Notes: generated from the letters alone by a model not told the origin. 33,854 nt of DNA from Microbacterium aurantiacum (GCF_002872075.1 NZ_PGGU01000013.1:1-33854); one strand, 5' to 3'; shown: positions 22,805 to 32,258, numbered from the stretch's first letter. Numbers and translations are program-made.

Positions 22805-23527
22805 GTCGGCGGATCCTTCGGCCGACTCGACGAGTGCCGCGTTCAGCGCCGCAAGTTCCTCGTCGCTCATCCCGTTGGCACGCAGGTAGTCGGCAGCCGA
22901 GCCCCACCTGTCGTCGACCCGCTCCAGCAGCGCCCGCATCACGATCGCCGGCGACTCGGTCGCCAGTGCCACGGCGTGCACCGCCTCTGGATGCTGCGCG
23001 CGGATATAGGCCGCGATCCGACGGGACCGCTCGGGGGGCAACTGCGATTCCGTCAGCGCGTAGTCGGCGATGATCGCCTCGCGATCGGCATCGACGGCAG
23101 CCAGGGCGAGAGCGACGGTGACACCGGTGCGGTCCTTGCCGACCGTGCAGTGCACGAGGGTCGGCTCCCCCGCCGCGATGATGCGGATCGCGGCGACCAG
23201 CCGCTCTCCGCTCTCCTCGAGCAGATGCACGTAGAGGTCCTCGAGACTCGTGTCCGCCTCGAAGAACGAGCGCACGGAACCGAGGAACAACGGCAGATGC
23301 GTGGTCTCGGGCCCCGGGATGTCCGTCGGCTCCGCCGCGACCTCCTCGCCGTCCCTGAGGTCGACGATGTGCCGGACGCGGCTGCGCAGCGCGTCGGCCC
23401 CTTCGGGCGTCACCCCCGCGAGCTGGCCCGAACGCAGCAGCACTCCGGAGCGGATTCGGCCGCCTGCCGCCAGCATGCCGCCGACATCGCGCACGTTGTT
23501 GACGCCCTCGACATCGAGGATGGTCAT
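22796..23527 (-). CDS. Tyrosine-protein phosphatase-like protein (MptpB type)
   Basis: 243 residues. The phosphatase P-loop is VHCTVGKDRTG (Cys127, Arg133), with the Lys-Asp after the glycine typical of the MptpB/DSP-like tyrosine and phosphoinositide phosphatases. The N-terminal VNNVRDVGGMLAAGGRIRSGVLLRSGQL is diagnostic of this group. In mycobacteria MptpB is secreted; no signal peptide is visible here, so a cytoplasmic role is more likely. The ATG at 23527 overlaps the AhpD-like stop as ATGA. The target is unknown. Confidence 0.9.
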   Translation of the reverse strand: MTILDVEGVNNVRDVGGMLAAGGRIRSGVLLRSGQLAGVTPEGADALRSRVRHIVDLRDGEEVAAEPTDIPGPETTHLPLFLGSVRSFFEADTSLEDLYVHLLEESGERLVAAIRIIAAGEPTLVHCTVGKDRTGVTVALALAAVDADREAIIADYALTESQLPPERSRRIAAYIRAQHPEAVHAVALATESPAIVMRALLERVDDRWGSAADYLRANGMSDEELAALNAALVESAEGSADKG

Positions 23528-24015
23528 GCGCGGGCTTCCACTCCCTGCGCCTGCGGCGTGCGCGGCGGCACTGCGTAGCGGCCCGCCACGACGATTCGGT
23601 TGAAGGCGTTGATCGACACGCACGCCCAGCTCAGCGCGGCGTACTCCTTCTCCGTGAAGACGGCGCCGACGCGGTTGTAGACCTCGTCGGAGATGCCCTC
23701 CTCGGCGATGAAGGTGAACGCCTCGGCGAGTTCCAGCGCTGCGCATTCGCGATCGGTGAACACACCGCTTTCGCGCCAGGTGGGAATCTGCGTGAGCGTA
23801 TCCAGGTCGACACCGGCGGCCACGGCGCGATCGACGTGGATCCGGGCACAATACGCGCACCCGTTCAGCTGGGAGCAGTGGATCATGACCAGTTCCTTGA
23901 GGCGGTCGTCGATTCCGTTGTCGCGGCAGATCTCGCCGACGGTCTTCGAAAAGGCATCCAGTGCGTGATACGCGGCCGGTTCGGTCTTGGAGAGGTGCAC
24001 TCGCGTCTCGCTCAT
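23524..24015 (-). CDS. AhpD-like/carboxymuconolactone decarboxylase-family protein
   Basis: 163 residues. The AhpD core pattern E-x11-C-x2-C-x3-H is exact: Glu41, Cys53, Cys56 and His60 in KELVMIHCSQLNGCAYCARIH. Such proteins reduce peroxides or regenerate peroxiredoxins through the CxxC disulfide. The C-terminal half (AEEGISDEVYNRVGAVFTEKEYAALSWACVSINAFNR) fits the fold. The ATG at 24015 lies 7 bases after TATGCT (24028-24023), with no Shine-Dalgarno, so the mRNA is nearly leaderless. It is first in an operon with the phosphatase. Confidence 0.9.
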   Translation of the reverse strand: MSETRVHLSKTEPAAYHALDAFSKTVGEICRDNGIDDRLKELVMIHCSQLNGCAYCARIHVDRAVAAGVDLDTLTQIPTWRESGVFTDRECAALELAEAFTFIAEEGISDEVYNRVGAVFTEKEYAALSWACVSINAFNRIVVAGRYAVPPRTPQAQGVEARA

Positions 24016-24103
24016 GCAATCCAGCATATTCGCTGTGCCGGCTCCCGGATCAGAGCACTCGAGGAAGCGACTCAGGCAGATAAGCACAATCTGACGAGTC
24101 CAA

Positions 24104-24125
24104 GTGAACATATAGACAGGTTCAC
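24104..24125 (+). promoter_or_regulatory. Inverted repeat in the divergent promoter region
   Basis: GTGAAC-N10-GTTCAC encloses a possible -10 box TATAGA (24111-24116) for the hydrolase gene, about 70 bases before its ATG. It could be an operator. No good -35 box is visible. Confidence 0.35.
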
Positions 24126-24185
24126 CGAGCAGAGGGTGAGCACATCGCTCTCGCATTTCTCGGTTCGATCGGGCAGGAGCAGAAT

Positions 24186-25115
24186 ATGGACGTGGCGACC
24201 GACATCACTGAGTTCAGCTATCTCCCCGCACAGGCGCAGGCTCTGGGCGTTCCCGTTCCTCCCGTCGAGCGTCTCACCCTCCGGCTTCCGGACGGCCGAT
24301 CGGTCAGCGCTCTCCGCTACGGCACGGAGGCTCCGCGCGTGACGCTGCTGCACGGCGCGGGTCTCAACGCCCACACCTGGGACACCACCGTGCTCGCCCT
24401 GCAACAGCCGACCCTGGCGATCGATCTCGCCGGCCACGGCGACTCGTCGTGGCGACCGGACCTCGACTACACCCCTCACCCCCTCGCCGGCGACGTCGCG
24501 GCGGCCCTCGACGCCTGGGCATCCGGCCCGCAGCTGATCGTGGGGCAGTCGCTCGGCGGTCTCACCGGGGCCGCACTCGCCGCTGCCCGCCCCGATCTCG
24601 TCGAAGAGCTCATCATCGTCGACATCACCCCGGGCATCGACGTCAGCGCCGGACCCTCGGCCCTGCGCGAGTTCTACGCGGGTCCGACCGATTTCGCCAC
24701 CCGTGCCGAACTCGTCGACCGTGCGATGGCGCTCGGCTTCGGCGGGACGAAGGCGGAGACCGAGCGCGGCGTCTTCCTGAACACCCGCGTGCGCGAAGAC
24801 GGCCGGATCGAGTGGAAGCATCACTTCGCCCATCTCGCCGCCCAGGCGCTCGCTGCGCACGACACCGGCACCGCGGCCGCGCCGTCCCGGTTGCACGAGA
24901 CCGGCTGGGACGATCTCGCCGCCGTGACGGCACCGATCACGCTGGTGCGTGCGGCCAGGGGCTTCGTCAGCGTGGCGGACGCTGAGGAGTTCCAGCGCCG
25001 CCTGCCGGCAGCGCATCTGGTGTCGATGGATGCCACGCACAACGTCCAGGAGACCGGCCCGGTGGAACTCGCGGCGCTCATCGTCGCGTCGCTGTCCGCA
25101 GCATCCGGAATGTGA
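24186..25115 (+). CDS. Alpha/beta-hydrolase
   Basis: 309 residues. The oxyanion segment VTLLHGAGLNAHTWD, AIDLAGHGDSSWRPD and the nucleophile elbow IVGQSLGGLTGA (Ser122) are intact; the catalytic His is in MDATHNVQETGP near the C-terminus. The pattern resembles cofactor-free esterases, lactonases or haloperoxidase-like hydrolases; the substrate is not evident. The ATG at 24186 has AGGAG (24175-24179) at good spacing. It is monocistronic, with the ABC importer starting 91 bases later. Confidence 0.9.
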   Translation: MDVATDITEFSYLPAQAQALGVPVPPVERLTLRLPDGRSVSALRYGTEAPRVTLLHGAGLNAHTWDTTVLALQQPTLAIDLAGHGDSSWRPDLDYTPHPLAGDVAAALDAWASGPQLIVGQSLGGLTGAALAAARPDLVEELIIVDITPGIDVSAGPSALREFYAGPTDFATRAELVDRAMALGFGGTKAETERGVFLNTRVREDGRIEWKHHFAHLAAQALAAHDTGTAAAPSRLHETGWDDLAAVTAPITLVRAARGFVSVADAEEFQRRLPAAHLVSMDATHNVQETGPVELAALIVASLSAASGM

Positions 25116-25156
25116 CGCCGGATTCCTCCAATCACCCCGCCTGCCCCGAGACATCC

Positions 25157-25162
25157 CTAGGC
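25157..25162 (+). promoter_or_regulatory. Candidate -10 element of the ABC importer operon
   Basis: TAGGCT within 25116-25206, predicting +1 near 25169 and a ~38-base leader carrying the GAGAGG ribosome site (25190-25195). The -35 region is weak. Confidence 0.3.
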
Positions 25163-25206
25163 TCGAACCACACCCCGGCTTCCGCCGCCCCGAGAGGATC
25201 GCACCC

Positions 25207-26724
25207 ATGTTCCGACGCACCCGACGCCTCGCGCTGATCTCCGCGCTCGCGGCCACCGCCGTGATCCTGAGCGCCTGCGGCGGATCGCCCCAGCCGGCCG
25301 CCACGTCGACGGGCAAGCCGGACCCCGATGCCTCCCTGGCCGTCGGTCTCGTACTGGAGCCCACGAACCTCGACATCCGTCACACGAGCGGCGCGGCGAT
25401 CGAGCAGATCCTGATCGACAACATCTATGAAGGTCTCGTCACCCGCACGCAGGACAACGAGATCGAGCCGCGGCTGGCATCCGACTTCGAGATCTCCGAC
25501 GACGGCCTGACCTACACGTTCACACTGAACGACGGCGTCACCTTCCACAACGGCACTGCGCTCACCTCCGCCGATGTCGTCGCCTCCTACGAGGCGGTGC
25601 GCACCGATGCGACCCTTCAAGGAAACGCCGACTTCGCGTCGGTCGCGTCGATCACCGCGCCGGATCCGGCGACGGTGCAGATCGTGCTGACGGCACCGAA
25701 CCAGAACTTCCTCTTCGCCCTCACCGGCCCCGCCGGCCTCGTCTTCCAGGCCGGCGACGCCACCGACCTCAAGACGGCGGAGAACGGGACCGGCCCGTTC
25801 ACCCTCACCCGCTGGAGCAAGGGCAGCTCGATCACCTTCGCCCGCTACGACGCGTACTGGGGTGCCCCGGCCGGCGTCGCCGAGGTCGAGTTCCAGTACG
25901 TTCCCGACTTCACCGCCGGCGTGAACAACGCGCTCGACGGCGGCGTGCAGGTGCTCACCGCCGTGGACCCGAACCTCGCCTCCCAGCTCGAGGATTCGGG
26001 CGACTTCACCCTGACGACGGGCCGCACCACCGACAAGGCCACCCTGGCGTTCAACAACGCCAAGGCACCGCTCGACGACGTGCGCGTGCGCGAAGCGCTG
26101 CGACTGGCGATCGATCACGAGGCACTCGTCGAGGCCGTCGGCGCCGGAAGCACGCTCTACGGTCCGATCCCCGAGCTCGACCCCGGGTACGAAGACCTCT
26201 CCGATGTCGTCTCCTACGACCCGGAACGCGCCAAGGAGCTTCTCGCTGAGGCCGGGCAGAAGGACCTGGAGCTGACGCTCACCATCCCGTCCTTCTACGG
26301 CACCACGGTTCCGAAGGTGCTGATCTCCGACTTCAACAAGGTCGGCGTGACCCTCGAGGTCAACTCGGTCGAGTTCCCGACCTGGCTGGAAGACGTCTAC
26401 GGCAACCACGACTACGACCTCAGCTTCGTGCTGCACGTCGAGCCGCGCGACTTCGGCAACTTCGCGAATCCCGACTACTACTTCGGCTACGACAACGCCG
26501 ACGTGCAGCGCCTGTACAGCGAGGCGCTGGCCGAGGTAGACCCGGATGCGTCCGCGAAGCTGCTCGCGGAAGCCGCGCGCCTCGTCTCCGAGGACCACGC
26601 AGCCGACTGGCTGTACAACGGAGCGACGATCACGGCGGTGAGCCCGGAGGTGACCGGCTTCCCGAAGGACTCGATCAACTCCCGCATCAACGTGGCCGGG
26701 GTCACCGTGCTTTCGGAGAAGTAG
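25207..26724 (+). CDS. Peptide/nickel-type ABC importer, substrate-binding lipoprotein
   Basis: 505 residues of the DppA/OppA/NikA family (SBP family 5). The lipobox VILSACGG places the lipidated Cys at residue 24 after a positively charged signal peptide (MFRRTRR). Family motifs follow: IDNIYEGLVTRTQDNEIEPRLASDFEISDDGLTYTFTL, GTGPFTLTRWSKGSSI and VRVREALRLAIDHEALV. It captures ligand outside the membrane and hands it to the two permeases. Ligand identity (peptide, nickel complex, sugar or opine) cannot be read. It is first in a five-gene operon with the permease 10 bases downstream. Confidence 0.95.
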   Translation: MFRRTRRLALISALAATAVILSACGGSPQPAATSTGKPDPDASLAVGLVLEPTNLDIRHTSGAAIEQILIDNIYEGLVTRTQDNEIEPRLASDFEISDDGLTYTFTLNDGVTFHNGTALTSADVVASYEAVRTDATLQGNADFASVASITAPDPATVQIVLTAPNQNFLFALTGPAGLVFQAGDATDLKTAENGTGPFTLTRWSKGSSITFARYDAYWGAPAGVAEVEFQYVPDFTAGVNNALDGGVQVLTAVDPNLASQLEDSGDFTLTTGRTTDKATLAFNNAKAPLDDVRVREALRLAIDHEALVEAVGAGSTLYGPIPELDPGYEDLSDVVSYDPERAKELLAEAGQKDLELTLTIPSFYGTTVPKVLISDFNKVGVTLEVNSVEFPTWLEDVYGNHDYDLSFVLHVEPRDFGNFANPDYYFGYDNADVQRLYSEALAEVDPDASAKLLAEAARLVSEDHAADWLYNGATITAVSPEVTGFPKDSINSRINVAGVTVLSEK

Positions 26725-26734
26725 CCGTTCCTTC

Positions 26735-27685
26735 ATGATCCGCTATCTGCTCGTCCGAGGAGCCCTGCTCATCGCAGGGCTCCTCGTGTCGAGTGTGCTC
26801 ATCTTCCTCACGCTGCGCGTCTTCCCCGGCGACGTGGCCCAGCTCATCGCCGGAACCCAGGCCTCCCCCGCCCAGGTCGAGCAGCTGCGCGAATCGCTGG
26901 GGCTGAACCTTCCGCTGATCACTCAGTACGCCGATTGGATCGGCGGCATCTTCCGTGGAGACCTCGGCACGTCGCTTCTGAGCGGCGCCTCGGTCGGCGA
27001 AGAGCTGTTCCTCAAGGCGCAGGTGACGGTGCCGCTGGGGATCATGGCGCTGACGATCGCCCTCCTCATCGCGGTCCCGTTCGGCATCCTCGCCGCCGTT
27101 CTGCGGGGACGCGCAGGCGGCACCGTGCTCAGCGTGGGCGCGCAGACGCTGGCGGCCGTGCCCGTGGTGTGGGCGGGCATGATGCTCGTCGTGCTCTTCT
27201 CGGTGTGGCTCGGCTGGCTCCCCCCGCAGGGCTTTCCCCGTGACGGCTGGTCGACACCCGGAAAGGCGATCGAGGCGCTGCTGCTGCCGGCGCTCACCAT
27301 CGGGATCGTCGAGGGTGCGATGCTGATGCGCTTCGTGCGCAGCGCCACCCTGCAGGCCGCCGGTCAGGACTTCGTCCGCACGGCCGCCGCAAAGGGGCTC
27401 ACCCGCAACCGGGCGCTCATCCAGCACGGCATCCCCGCCGTCGGGCTCTCGATCATCACGGTTCTCGGCCTGCAGGTGGCGGGGATCATCGTCGGCTCCG
27501 TCGTCATCGAGCAGCTGTTCACGCTCCCCGGGATCGGACGGATGCTGGTCGCCGACGTCGGCACCCGCGACCTCATCAAGGTGCAGAGCGAACTGCTCGT
27601 TCTCACCGGCTTCGTGCTGGTCGTGGGCTTCCTCGTCGACCTCGCGCACCACCTGATCGATCCTCGCCAGCGGGAGGCCGCATGA
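26735..27685 (+). CDS. ABC importer permease, DppB/NikB type
   Basis: 316 residues. The typical N-terminus MIRYLLVRGALLIAGLLVSS and LRVFPGDVAQLIAGTQASP, then about six transmembrane helices and the EAA loop FVRTAAAKGLTRNRALIQHG, which contacts the ATPases. The gene overlaps the second permease by 4 bases (ATGA). As the first of two permeases it matches the DppB/OppB/NikB position and length. Confidence 0.95.
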   Translation: MIRYLLVRGALLIAGLLVSSVLIFLTLRVFPGDVAQLIAGTQASPAQVEQLRESLGLNLPLITQYADWIGGIFRGDLGTSLLSGASVGEELFLKAQVTVPLGIMALTIALLIAVPFGILAAVLRGRAGGTVLSVGAQTLAAVPVVWAGMMLVVLFSVWLGWLPPQGFPRDGWSTPGKAIEALLLPALTIGIVEGAMLMRFVRSATLQAAGQDFVRTAAAKGLTRNRALIQHGIPAVGLSIITVLGLQVAGIIVGSVVIEQLFTLPGIGRMLVADVGTRDLIKVQSELLVLTGFVLVVGFLVDLAHHLIDPRQREAA

Positions 27686-28551
27686 TGCCCCGTTGGGCCG
27701 CCAGGCTGTGGTCCACGACGACAGGCCGATTCGGCCTCATCGTCGTCGCCGTGATCGTCGTCACCGCTCTCGTCTCGCTGGTGTGGACGCCGTTCGACCC
27801 GCAGGACTCCGACGTGCGCAACCGCTGGGCCGTTCCGAGCTGGCCGCATCTGCTCGGAACCGACGACACCGGTCGCGACATCCTGAGCCTCATCATGGCG
27901 GGTGCGCGCACGACGGTGTTCGTCAGCATCGGCGCCGGTCTGGTCGCGACCGTGGTCGGCATCGCCCTGGCCGCCCTGGGGGCGCTCACGGTGCGCTGGG
28001 TGCGCGAGACGATCGCCGTTCTCGTCGACATCCTCATCGCATTCCCCGTGCTGATCATCGCGATGATGATCTCGTCGGTCTGGGGCGGTTCGCTCTGGGT
28101 GGTCATCTGGGCCGTCGGCATCGGTTTCGGCGTCAACATCGCCAGGGTGACGCGCCCCGAGCTGCGCCGGGTCCAGCAGAGCGACTTCGTGCTGGCCGGC
28201 CGCGCATCCGGACTCACCCCCGGGCAGAGTCTCATGCGGCACCTGCTGCCGAACGTCGCCCCGGTGTTCATCGTGCAGCTGTCATGGTCGATGGCCGTCG
28301 CCGTGCTCGCCGAAGCAGGGCTTTCCTATCTCGGCTTCGGAGCATCCGTCGTGGAACCCTCGTGGGGCATCCTTCTCGCAGACCTGCAGCGATACATCGG
28401 CGTGCATCCGCTTTCCGTGATCTGGCCGGGCCTCGCGATCACGATCACGGTGCTCGCCCTCAACCTCCTGGGCGACGGCCTCCGCGAGGCCACCGACCCG
28501 ACTCTGCGCCACCGCGCGGCAGAGGTCCACACACCGGGGGTGGTCGCATGA
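27682..28551 (+). CDS. ABC importer permease, DppC/NikC type
   Basis: 289 residues. One N-terminal helix, a periplasmic segment ending in HLLGTDDTGRDILSLIMAGART (the DppC hallmark), then five more helices with the EAA loop FVLAGRASGLTPGQSLMRHLLPN. Its stop overlaps the ATPase start as ATGA. It forms the heterodimeric channel with the preceding permease. Confidence 0.95.
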   Translation: MMPRWAARLWSTTTGRFGLIVVAVIVVTALVSLVWTPFDPQDSDVRNRWAVPSWPHLLGTDDTGRDILSLIMAGARTTVFVSIGAGLVATVVGIALAALGALTVRWVRETIAVLVDILIAFPVLIIAMMISSVWGGSLWVVIWAVGIGFGVNIARVTRPELRRVQQSDFVLAGRASGLTPGQSLMRHLLPNVAPVFIVQLSWSMAVAVLAEAGLSYLGFGASVVEPSWGILLADLQRYIGVHPLSVIWPGLAITITVLALNLLGDGLREATDPTLRHRAAEVHTPGVVA

Positions 28552-29339
28552 GCCTCCAGGTCGAAGGACTCATGATCGAGATCGACGGCCGCCGCGTCGT
28601 GGACGGCATCTCCTTCGATGTGCCGGATGGCGCCCGCGTCGGCCTGATCGGCGAATCCGGCTCAGGCAAGTCGCTCACCGCGCTCGCGGTGCTGGGGCTG
28701 CTCCCCGCGGGCGCGGTGGCGAGCGGCAGCATCCGCTGGAACGGCACGGAGTTGATCGGGATGCCCGATCGGCGGCTCGCGGAGCTCCGCGGCGACGAGA
28801 TCGGCATCGTGTTCCAGGAACCACGGACGGCGCTGAATCCCATCCGCACCGTCGGCCGGCAGATCGCGGAGTCGATCCGCATCCATGAGCGCATCGGACG
28901 CCGTGAGGCACGCCGGCGCGCGATCGCGGAGGCCGCCCGCGTGCGCCTGCCCGACCCGGAGTCGATCGTCGACCGGTACCCGCATCAGCTCTCCGGCGGT
29001 CAGCGGCAGCGCGTCGCGATCGCCATGGCGCTCGCCTGCCGGCCGCGGCTGCTCATCGCCGATGAGCCGACCACGGCCCTGGATGTCACCATCCAGGCGG
29101 AGATCCTGGCTCTGCTGCTGTCGCTGGTCGAGGAGGAGGGGATGTCGCTGGTGTTCATCACCCATGACCTCGCCGTGCTCGCCCAGGTCGCCACCGACGG
29201 CATCGTGCTCGAGAACGGCCGTGTCGTCGAGGCCGCACCCGTCTCCACTCTTCTCAGCGCGCCGGCCTCGCCGATCACCCAGGGGCTGCTGCGCGACGCC
29301 ACCGCGACCCTGTGGCGACCGGAAGGAGACCGGACATGA
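28548..29339 (+). CDS. ABC importer ATPase, DppD/NikD type
   Basis: 263 residues. Walker A GESGSGKS at about 35-42, Q-loop [15 protein letters not shown], signature [15 protein letters not shown], Walker [13 protein letters not shown] and switch His in FITHDLAVL. At 263 residues it is much shorter than DppD/OppD (about 320-340) and lacks their C-terminal cysteine-rich oligopeptide domain, closer to the length of NikD. It overlaps the next ATPase start as ATGA and has the Shine-Dalgarno GGAAGGAG for that gene at its end. Confidence 0.94.
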   Translation: MSLQVEGLMIEIDGRRVVDGISFDVPDGARVGLIGESGSGKSLTALAVLGLLPAGAVASGSIRWNGTELIGMPDRRLAELRGDEIGIVFQEPRTALNPIRTVGRQIAESIRIHERIGRREARRRAIAEAARVRLPDPESIVDRYPHQLSGGQRQRVAIAMALACRPRLLIADEPTTALDVTIQAEILALLLSLVEEEGMSLVFITHDLAVLAQVATDGIVLENGRVVEAAPVSTLLSAPASPITQGLLRDATATLWRPEGDRT

Positions 29340-30124
29340 GTCTCATCGAGGCCCGCGGGCTGCGTCGTGACTTCTTCGTGCCGAAGCGCTCGCCGTTCGA
29401 GAAGCCCCGCACGCAGACCGCGCTCGCTCCGACCGATCTCGATGTCGCCGAGGGATCCTCTCTCGGGATCATCGGGGAATCCGGGTCGGGCAAGTCCACC
29501 CTGATCCGCCTGCTCCTGGGCCTCGACCGCCCGACATCCGGCACCGTGGCGGTGGACGGCAGGGCGGTGGATGCCGCGGCATCCGCCCGATCACTGCACT
29601 GGCTGCGCCGGGCGACCGGCCTGGTCTTCCAGGATCCGTATGCTTCGCTCGACCCGCGGATGACCGCGGCTCAGATCATCGGCGAACCGCTCCGGGCACT
29701 GGATATCCCCGGTGACCGCGCTGCACGCATCGCGGAGGTCCTCACCCAGGTCGGGCTGGAACCGGAGATGGCGTCACGATATCCGCACGAGTTCTCCGGA
29801 GGCCAGCGCCAGCGAATCGCGCTCGCGCGCGCCATCGTGCACCGCCCGCGGATCCTGGTCGGCGACGAGCCGCTCTCGGCCCTCGACGTCACCGTGCGCG
29901 CGCAGATCCTGGAACTGCTGGCCTCGCTGCACCGGACCTCTGATCTGACACTGCTGCTGGTGTCGCACGACATCGGCGTGGTGCAGCACCTGTGCGACCA
30001 GGTGGTCGTGCTGAAGGAAGGGGTGATCGTCGAACGCGGTGCCACGAAGGACGTGCTGCTGCACCCGCAGCACGCGTACACGAAGACGCTCCTCGCCGCG
30101 ATCCCGGTGATCCCCGGTCGGTGA
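29336..30124 (+). CDS. ABC importer ATPase, DppF/NikE type
   Basis: 262 residues. The N-terminus [20 protein letters not shown] is typical of the F/E subunits, with Walker [10 protein letters not shown]-loop [13 protein letters not shown], signature [15 protein letters not shown], Walker [13 protein letters not shown] and switch His in VSHDIGVV. Like its partner it is NikE-sized rather than OppF-sized. The last gene of the operon; it ends 9 bases from the convergent GNAT gene and no terminator hairpin is evident between them. Confidence 0.94.
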   Translation: MSLIEARGLRRDFFVPKRSPFEKPRTQTALAPTDLDVAEGSSLGIIGESGSGKSTLIRLLLGLDRPTSGTVAVDGRAVDAAASARSLHWLRRATGLVFQDPYASLDPRMTAAQIIGEPLRALDIPGDRAARIAEVLTQVGLEPEMASRYPHEFSGGQRQRIALARAIVHRPRILVGDEPLSALDVTVRAQILELLASLHRTSDLTLLLVSHDIGVVQHLCDQVVVLKEGVIVERGATKDVLLHPQHAYTKTLLAAIPVIPGR

Positions 30125-30133
30125 CCGGCGGGG

Positions 30134-30754
30134 TCAGCGCCCCCGGCCGATGATCCGGCGCCGGCGCCGGCCCGTCGGACGCAATGAGCGCTGCAGGTAC
30201 ACCGTGCCGAGATTGCGGCCGAACTTGAAGCCGACCCGGCCCATCCGGCCCACCTCGACGAAGCCGAGTTTCGTGTGCAGCCGGATCGACGCCTCGGCGC
30301 CCGTGTCGCTGATCACGGCGACGATCTCGCGGAGGCCGATCTGCTCGCACGCCTCGATCAGCGCCTGCAGAAGCGCCGCCCCGAGGCCCTTGCCCGCAGC
30401 CCCTGGGCCGAGATAGATCGAGTCCTCGACGGTGTAGCGGTAGGCCGTCTTGCTGGCCCACGGCTGCGCGAGCGCATAGCCGAGCACCTCGCCGGAGGGC
30501 GAGACCGCGACGAGGAAAGGCAGTCCGAGCTTCGACAGCAGTGCGAACTTGTCCCGCCAGTAGCGGATGCTGCTGCGCCGCTCATCGAAGGTGACGACCG
30601 AATTGCTCACGAAGTGGTTGTAGATCTCGCGGACGTGCGGGAGATCGGTCGCCTTCGCCGGCCTGATCGCGTAGGAGAACACGTCGGGTGCCGGCTCGGG
30701 GCGCCGCAGGTGGCGGGGAATGCGGCGGCGGCGGTCGCCGGGTTCGAACTGCAT
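30134..30754 (-). CDS. GNAT-family N-acetyltransferase (phosphinothricin/MddA-like)
   Basis: 206 residues. The GNAT core begins with YAIRPAKATDLPHVREIYNHFVSNSVVTFDE, a pattern close to phosphinothricin or methionine-sulfoximine acetyltransferases. Acetyl-CoA binding is in IYLGPGAAGKGLGAALLQALIEA and motif B in RLHTKLGFVEVGRMGRVGFKFGR. A basic N-terminal extension (~27 residues) and a basic tail (RPTGRRRRRIIGRGR) flank it; a later start is possible. It starts 4 bases after the ung stop and is last in SDR-ung-GNAT. Its acceptor is unknown. Confidence 0.87.
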   Translation of the reverse strand: MQFEPGDRRRRIPRHLRRPEPAPDVFSYAIRPAKATDLPHVREIYNHFVSNSVVTFDERRSSIRYWRDKFALLSKLGLPFLVAVSPSGEVLGYALAQPWASKTAYRYTVEDSIYLGPGAAGKGLGAALLQALIEACEQIGLREIVAVISDTGAEASIRLHTKLGFVEVGRMGRVGFKFGRNLGTVYLQRSLRPTGRRRRRIIGRGR

Positions 30755-30758
30755 GCGC

Positions 30759-31472
30759 TCAGCCTACGGACTCGGCGGGCTCGCCCTCGACCCGCCAGTC
30801 CACCGGAGCTGCTCCGGATTCCTCCAGAAGGGCGTTCGTGCGGGAGAACGGCCGCGAGCCGAAGAACCCGCGGCTCGCCGACAGCGGCGACGGGTGCGCG
30901 GAGGCGATCACCGGGGTCGTACCGAGCAGAGGCTGCAGGTTCGCCGCATCCTTCCCCCAGAGGATCGCGACGAGCGGCTGTTCGCGCGCGACCAGCGCAC
31001 GGATGGCGAGCTCGGTGACCTGCTCCCAGCCCCAGCCGCGGTGGGATGCCGGCATCCCGGGCTGCACGGTGAGCACGCGGTTCAGCAGCAGAACCCCCTG
31101 ATCGCTCCAGGCGGTGAGGTCGCCGTGCGGAGCGGGCGGGATACCGAGATCGGTCGCGCGCTCCTTGTAGATGTTCCCGAGACTGCGCGGCAGCGGCCGC
31201 ACGTGGCGTTCGACCGCGAAGGAGAGGCCGATGGGATGCCCCGGCGTCGGATAGGGGTCCTGACCCGTGATGAGCACCCGGACGTCGGACAGCGGGCGCT
31301 GGAACGCCCGGAGCACGTTGTCGCCGGCGGGAAGGTACCCGCGGCCGGCGGCCTGCTCCGCACGCAGCCGTTCACCGATCTCGGAGATGACCCCCTGAAC
31401 GGGGGCGAGCGCTTCCGCCCAGCCGGCGTCGATCCGGCCTTCGGCGGCGAGCTCGGCGAGAGTGCGCGGCAC
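30759..31472 (-). CDS. ung: Uracil-DNA glycosylase (family 1)
   Basis: 237 residues. It removes uracil from DNA at the start of base-excision repair. The water-activating motif is [16 protein letters not shown] (Asp72), where most bacteria have GQDPYHGPGQA; the Pro-Thr-Pro-Gly-His form is the actinobacterial version seen in M. tuberculosis Ung. LLLNRVLTV carries the uracil-reading Asn131, and [19 protein letters not shown] holds the catalytic His193 and the DNA-intercalating loop. The start is GTG at 31472, three bases after the SDR stop; no strong Shine-Dalgarno is seen, so translation may depend on the preceding gene. Confidence 0.97.
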   Translation of the reverse strand: MPRTLAELAAEGRIDAGWAEALAPVQGVISEIGERLRAEQAAGRGYLPAGDNVLRAFQRPLSDVRVLITGQDPYPTPGHPIGLSFAVERHVRPLPRSLGNIYKERATDLGIPPAPHGDLTAWSDQGVLLLNRVLTVQPGMPASHRGWGWEQVTELAIRALVAREQPLVAILWGKDAANLQPLLGTTPVIASAHPSPLSASRGFFGSRPFSRTNALLEESGAAPVDWRVEGEPAESVG

Positions 31473-31475
31473 CGG

Positions 31476-32258
31476 TCAGTCGTCCAGCCGGACGCGCAGC
31501 GGGCCTCTCGCGAGGAGATGGTGGGCGGACTGCGCGACCGGGCGCATCGTGATGAGGTCGAGGTTGACGTGCCCCGGCGCCTGCAGCGCGTACGCGATCA
31601 CGTCTGCGACGTCTTCCGCGACGAGGGGCGCCTCGACACCCGCGTAGACGGACTCGGCCGCGACTGCGTCTCCGCCGAGCCGGTTCAGCGTGAACTCCTC
31701 GGTGTGGACCATGCCGGGGGCCACCTCGACGACCCTGATCGGTTCGCCGTTGAGTTCCTGCCGGAGCACTCGCACGAGCATCCCCTCGGCGGCCTTGGCC
31801 GCGTTGTAGCCACCGCCGCCTGCGTACGCCACCTGGGCGGCGGTGGAGGTGACGAACACCGTGTCGGCGTGGCCGTCCTCGTCGGCGGCCCGGCGCAGCA
31901 GCGGGAGGAGACCGGCGACCAGGCGCTGCGTCGCCAGCACGTTGGCGTCGAACATCCACTGCCAGTCCTCGACCGAGGAATTCTCGACGCTGTCGGTCCC
32001 GCGAGCTCCGCCCGCGACCTGCACGAGTGCGTGCACCGGGCCCGTCGCCTCGAGTTCAGCGATGAGGGCCGCCACCGCCTCGGCATCCGTCAGGTCGCAG
32101 ACGACCGCGGACGCGCCGGTCTCGGCGACGAGCGCAGCCAGGCGCTCCTCGCGTCGCGCGACTCCGACGACGTCCCATCCGCGCGACCTGAGCGCGCGCA
32201 CCGTCGCCGCGCCGATCCCCGAGCTCGCACCTGTCACAACCGCACGCCTGTTCACCAT
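31476..32258 (-). CDS. Short-chain dehydrogenase/reductase
   Basis: 260 residues from the ATG at 32258. The cofactor site is VVTGASSGIGAATVRAL (TGxxxGxG at residues 9-16), and the catalytic Ser and Tyr-Lys are in FVTSTAAQVAYAGGGGYNAAKAAEG. The segment VVEVAPGMVHTEEF follows as in classical SDRs. Substrate unknown. The frame continues upstream to 32345 but that part has no SDR homology. The ATG at 32258 has both GGAGG close by and TACGGT in exact -10 position. It heads SDR-ung-GNAT on minus and is divergent from metY. Confidence 0.92.
   Translation of the reverse strand: MVNRRAVVTGASSGIGAATVRALRSRGWDVVGVARREERLAALVAETGASAVVCDLTDAEAVAALIAELEATGPVHALVQVAGGARGTDSVENSSVEDWQWMFDANVLATQRLVAGLLPLLRRAADEDGHADTVFVTSTAAQVAYAGGGGYNAAKAAEGMLVRVLRQELNGEPIRVVEVAPGMVHTEEFTLNRLGGDAVAAESVYAGVEAPLVAEDVADVIAYALQAPGHVNLDLITMRPVAQSAHHLLARGPLRVRLDD

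Noticed and set aside
26702..28271. Long minus-strand frames across the ABC permeases
   Set aside because: Shadows with His/Asp/Arg-rich composition; the plus strand carries clear permease motifs and 4-bp gene overlaps.
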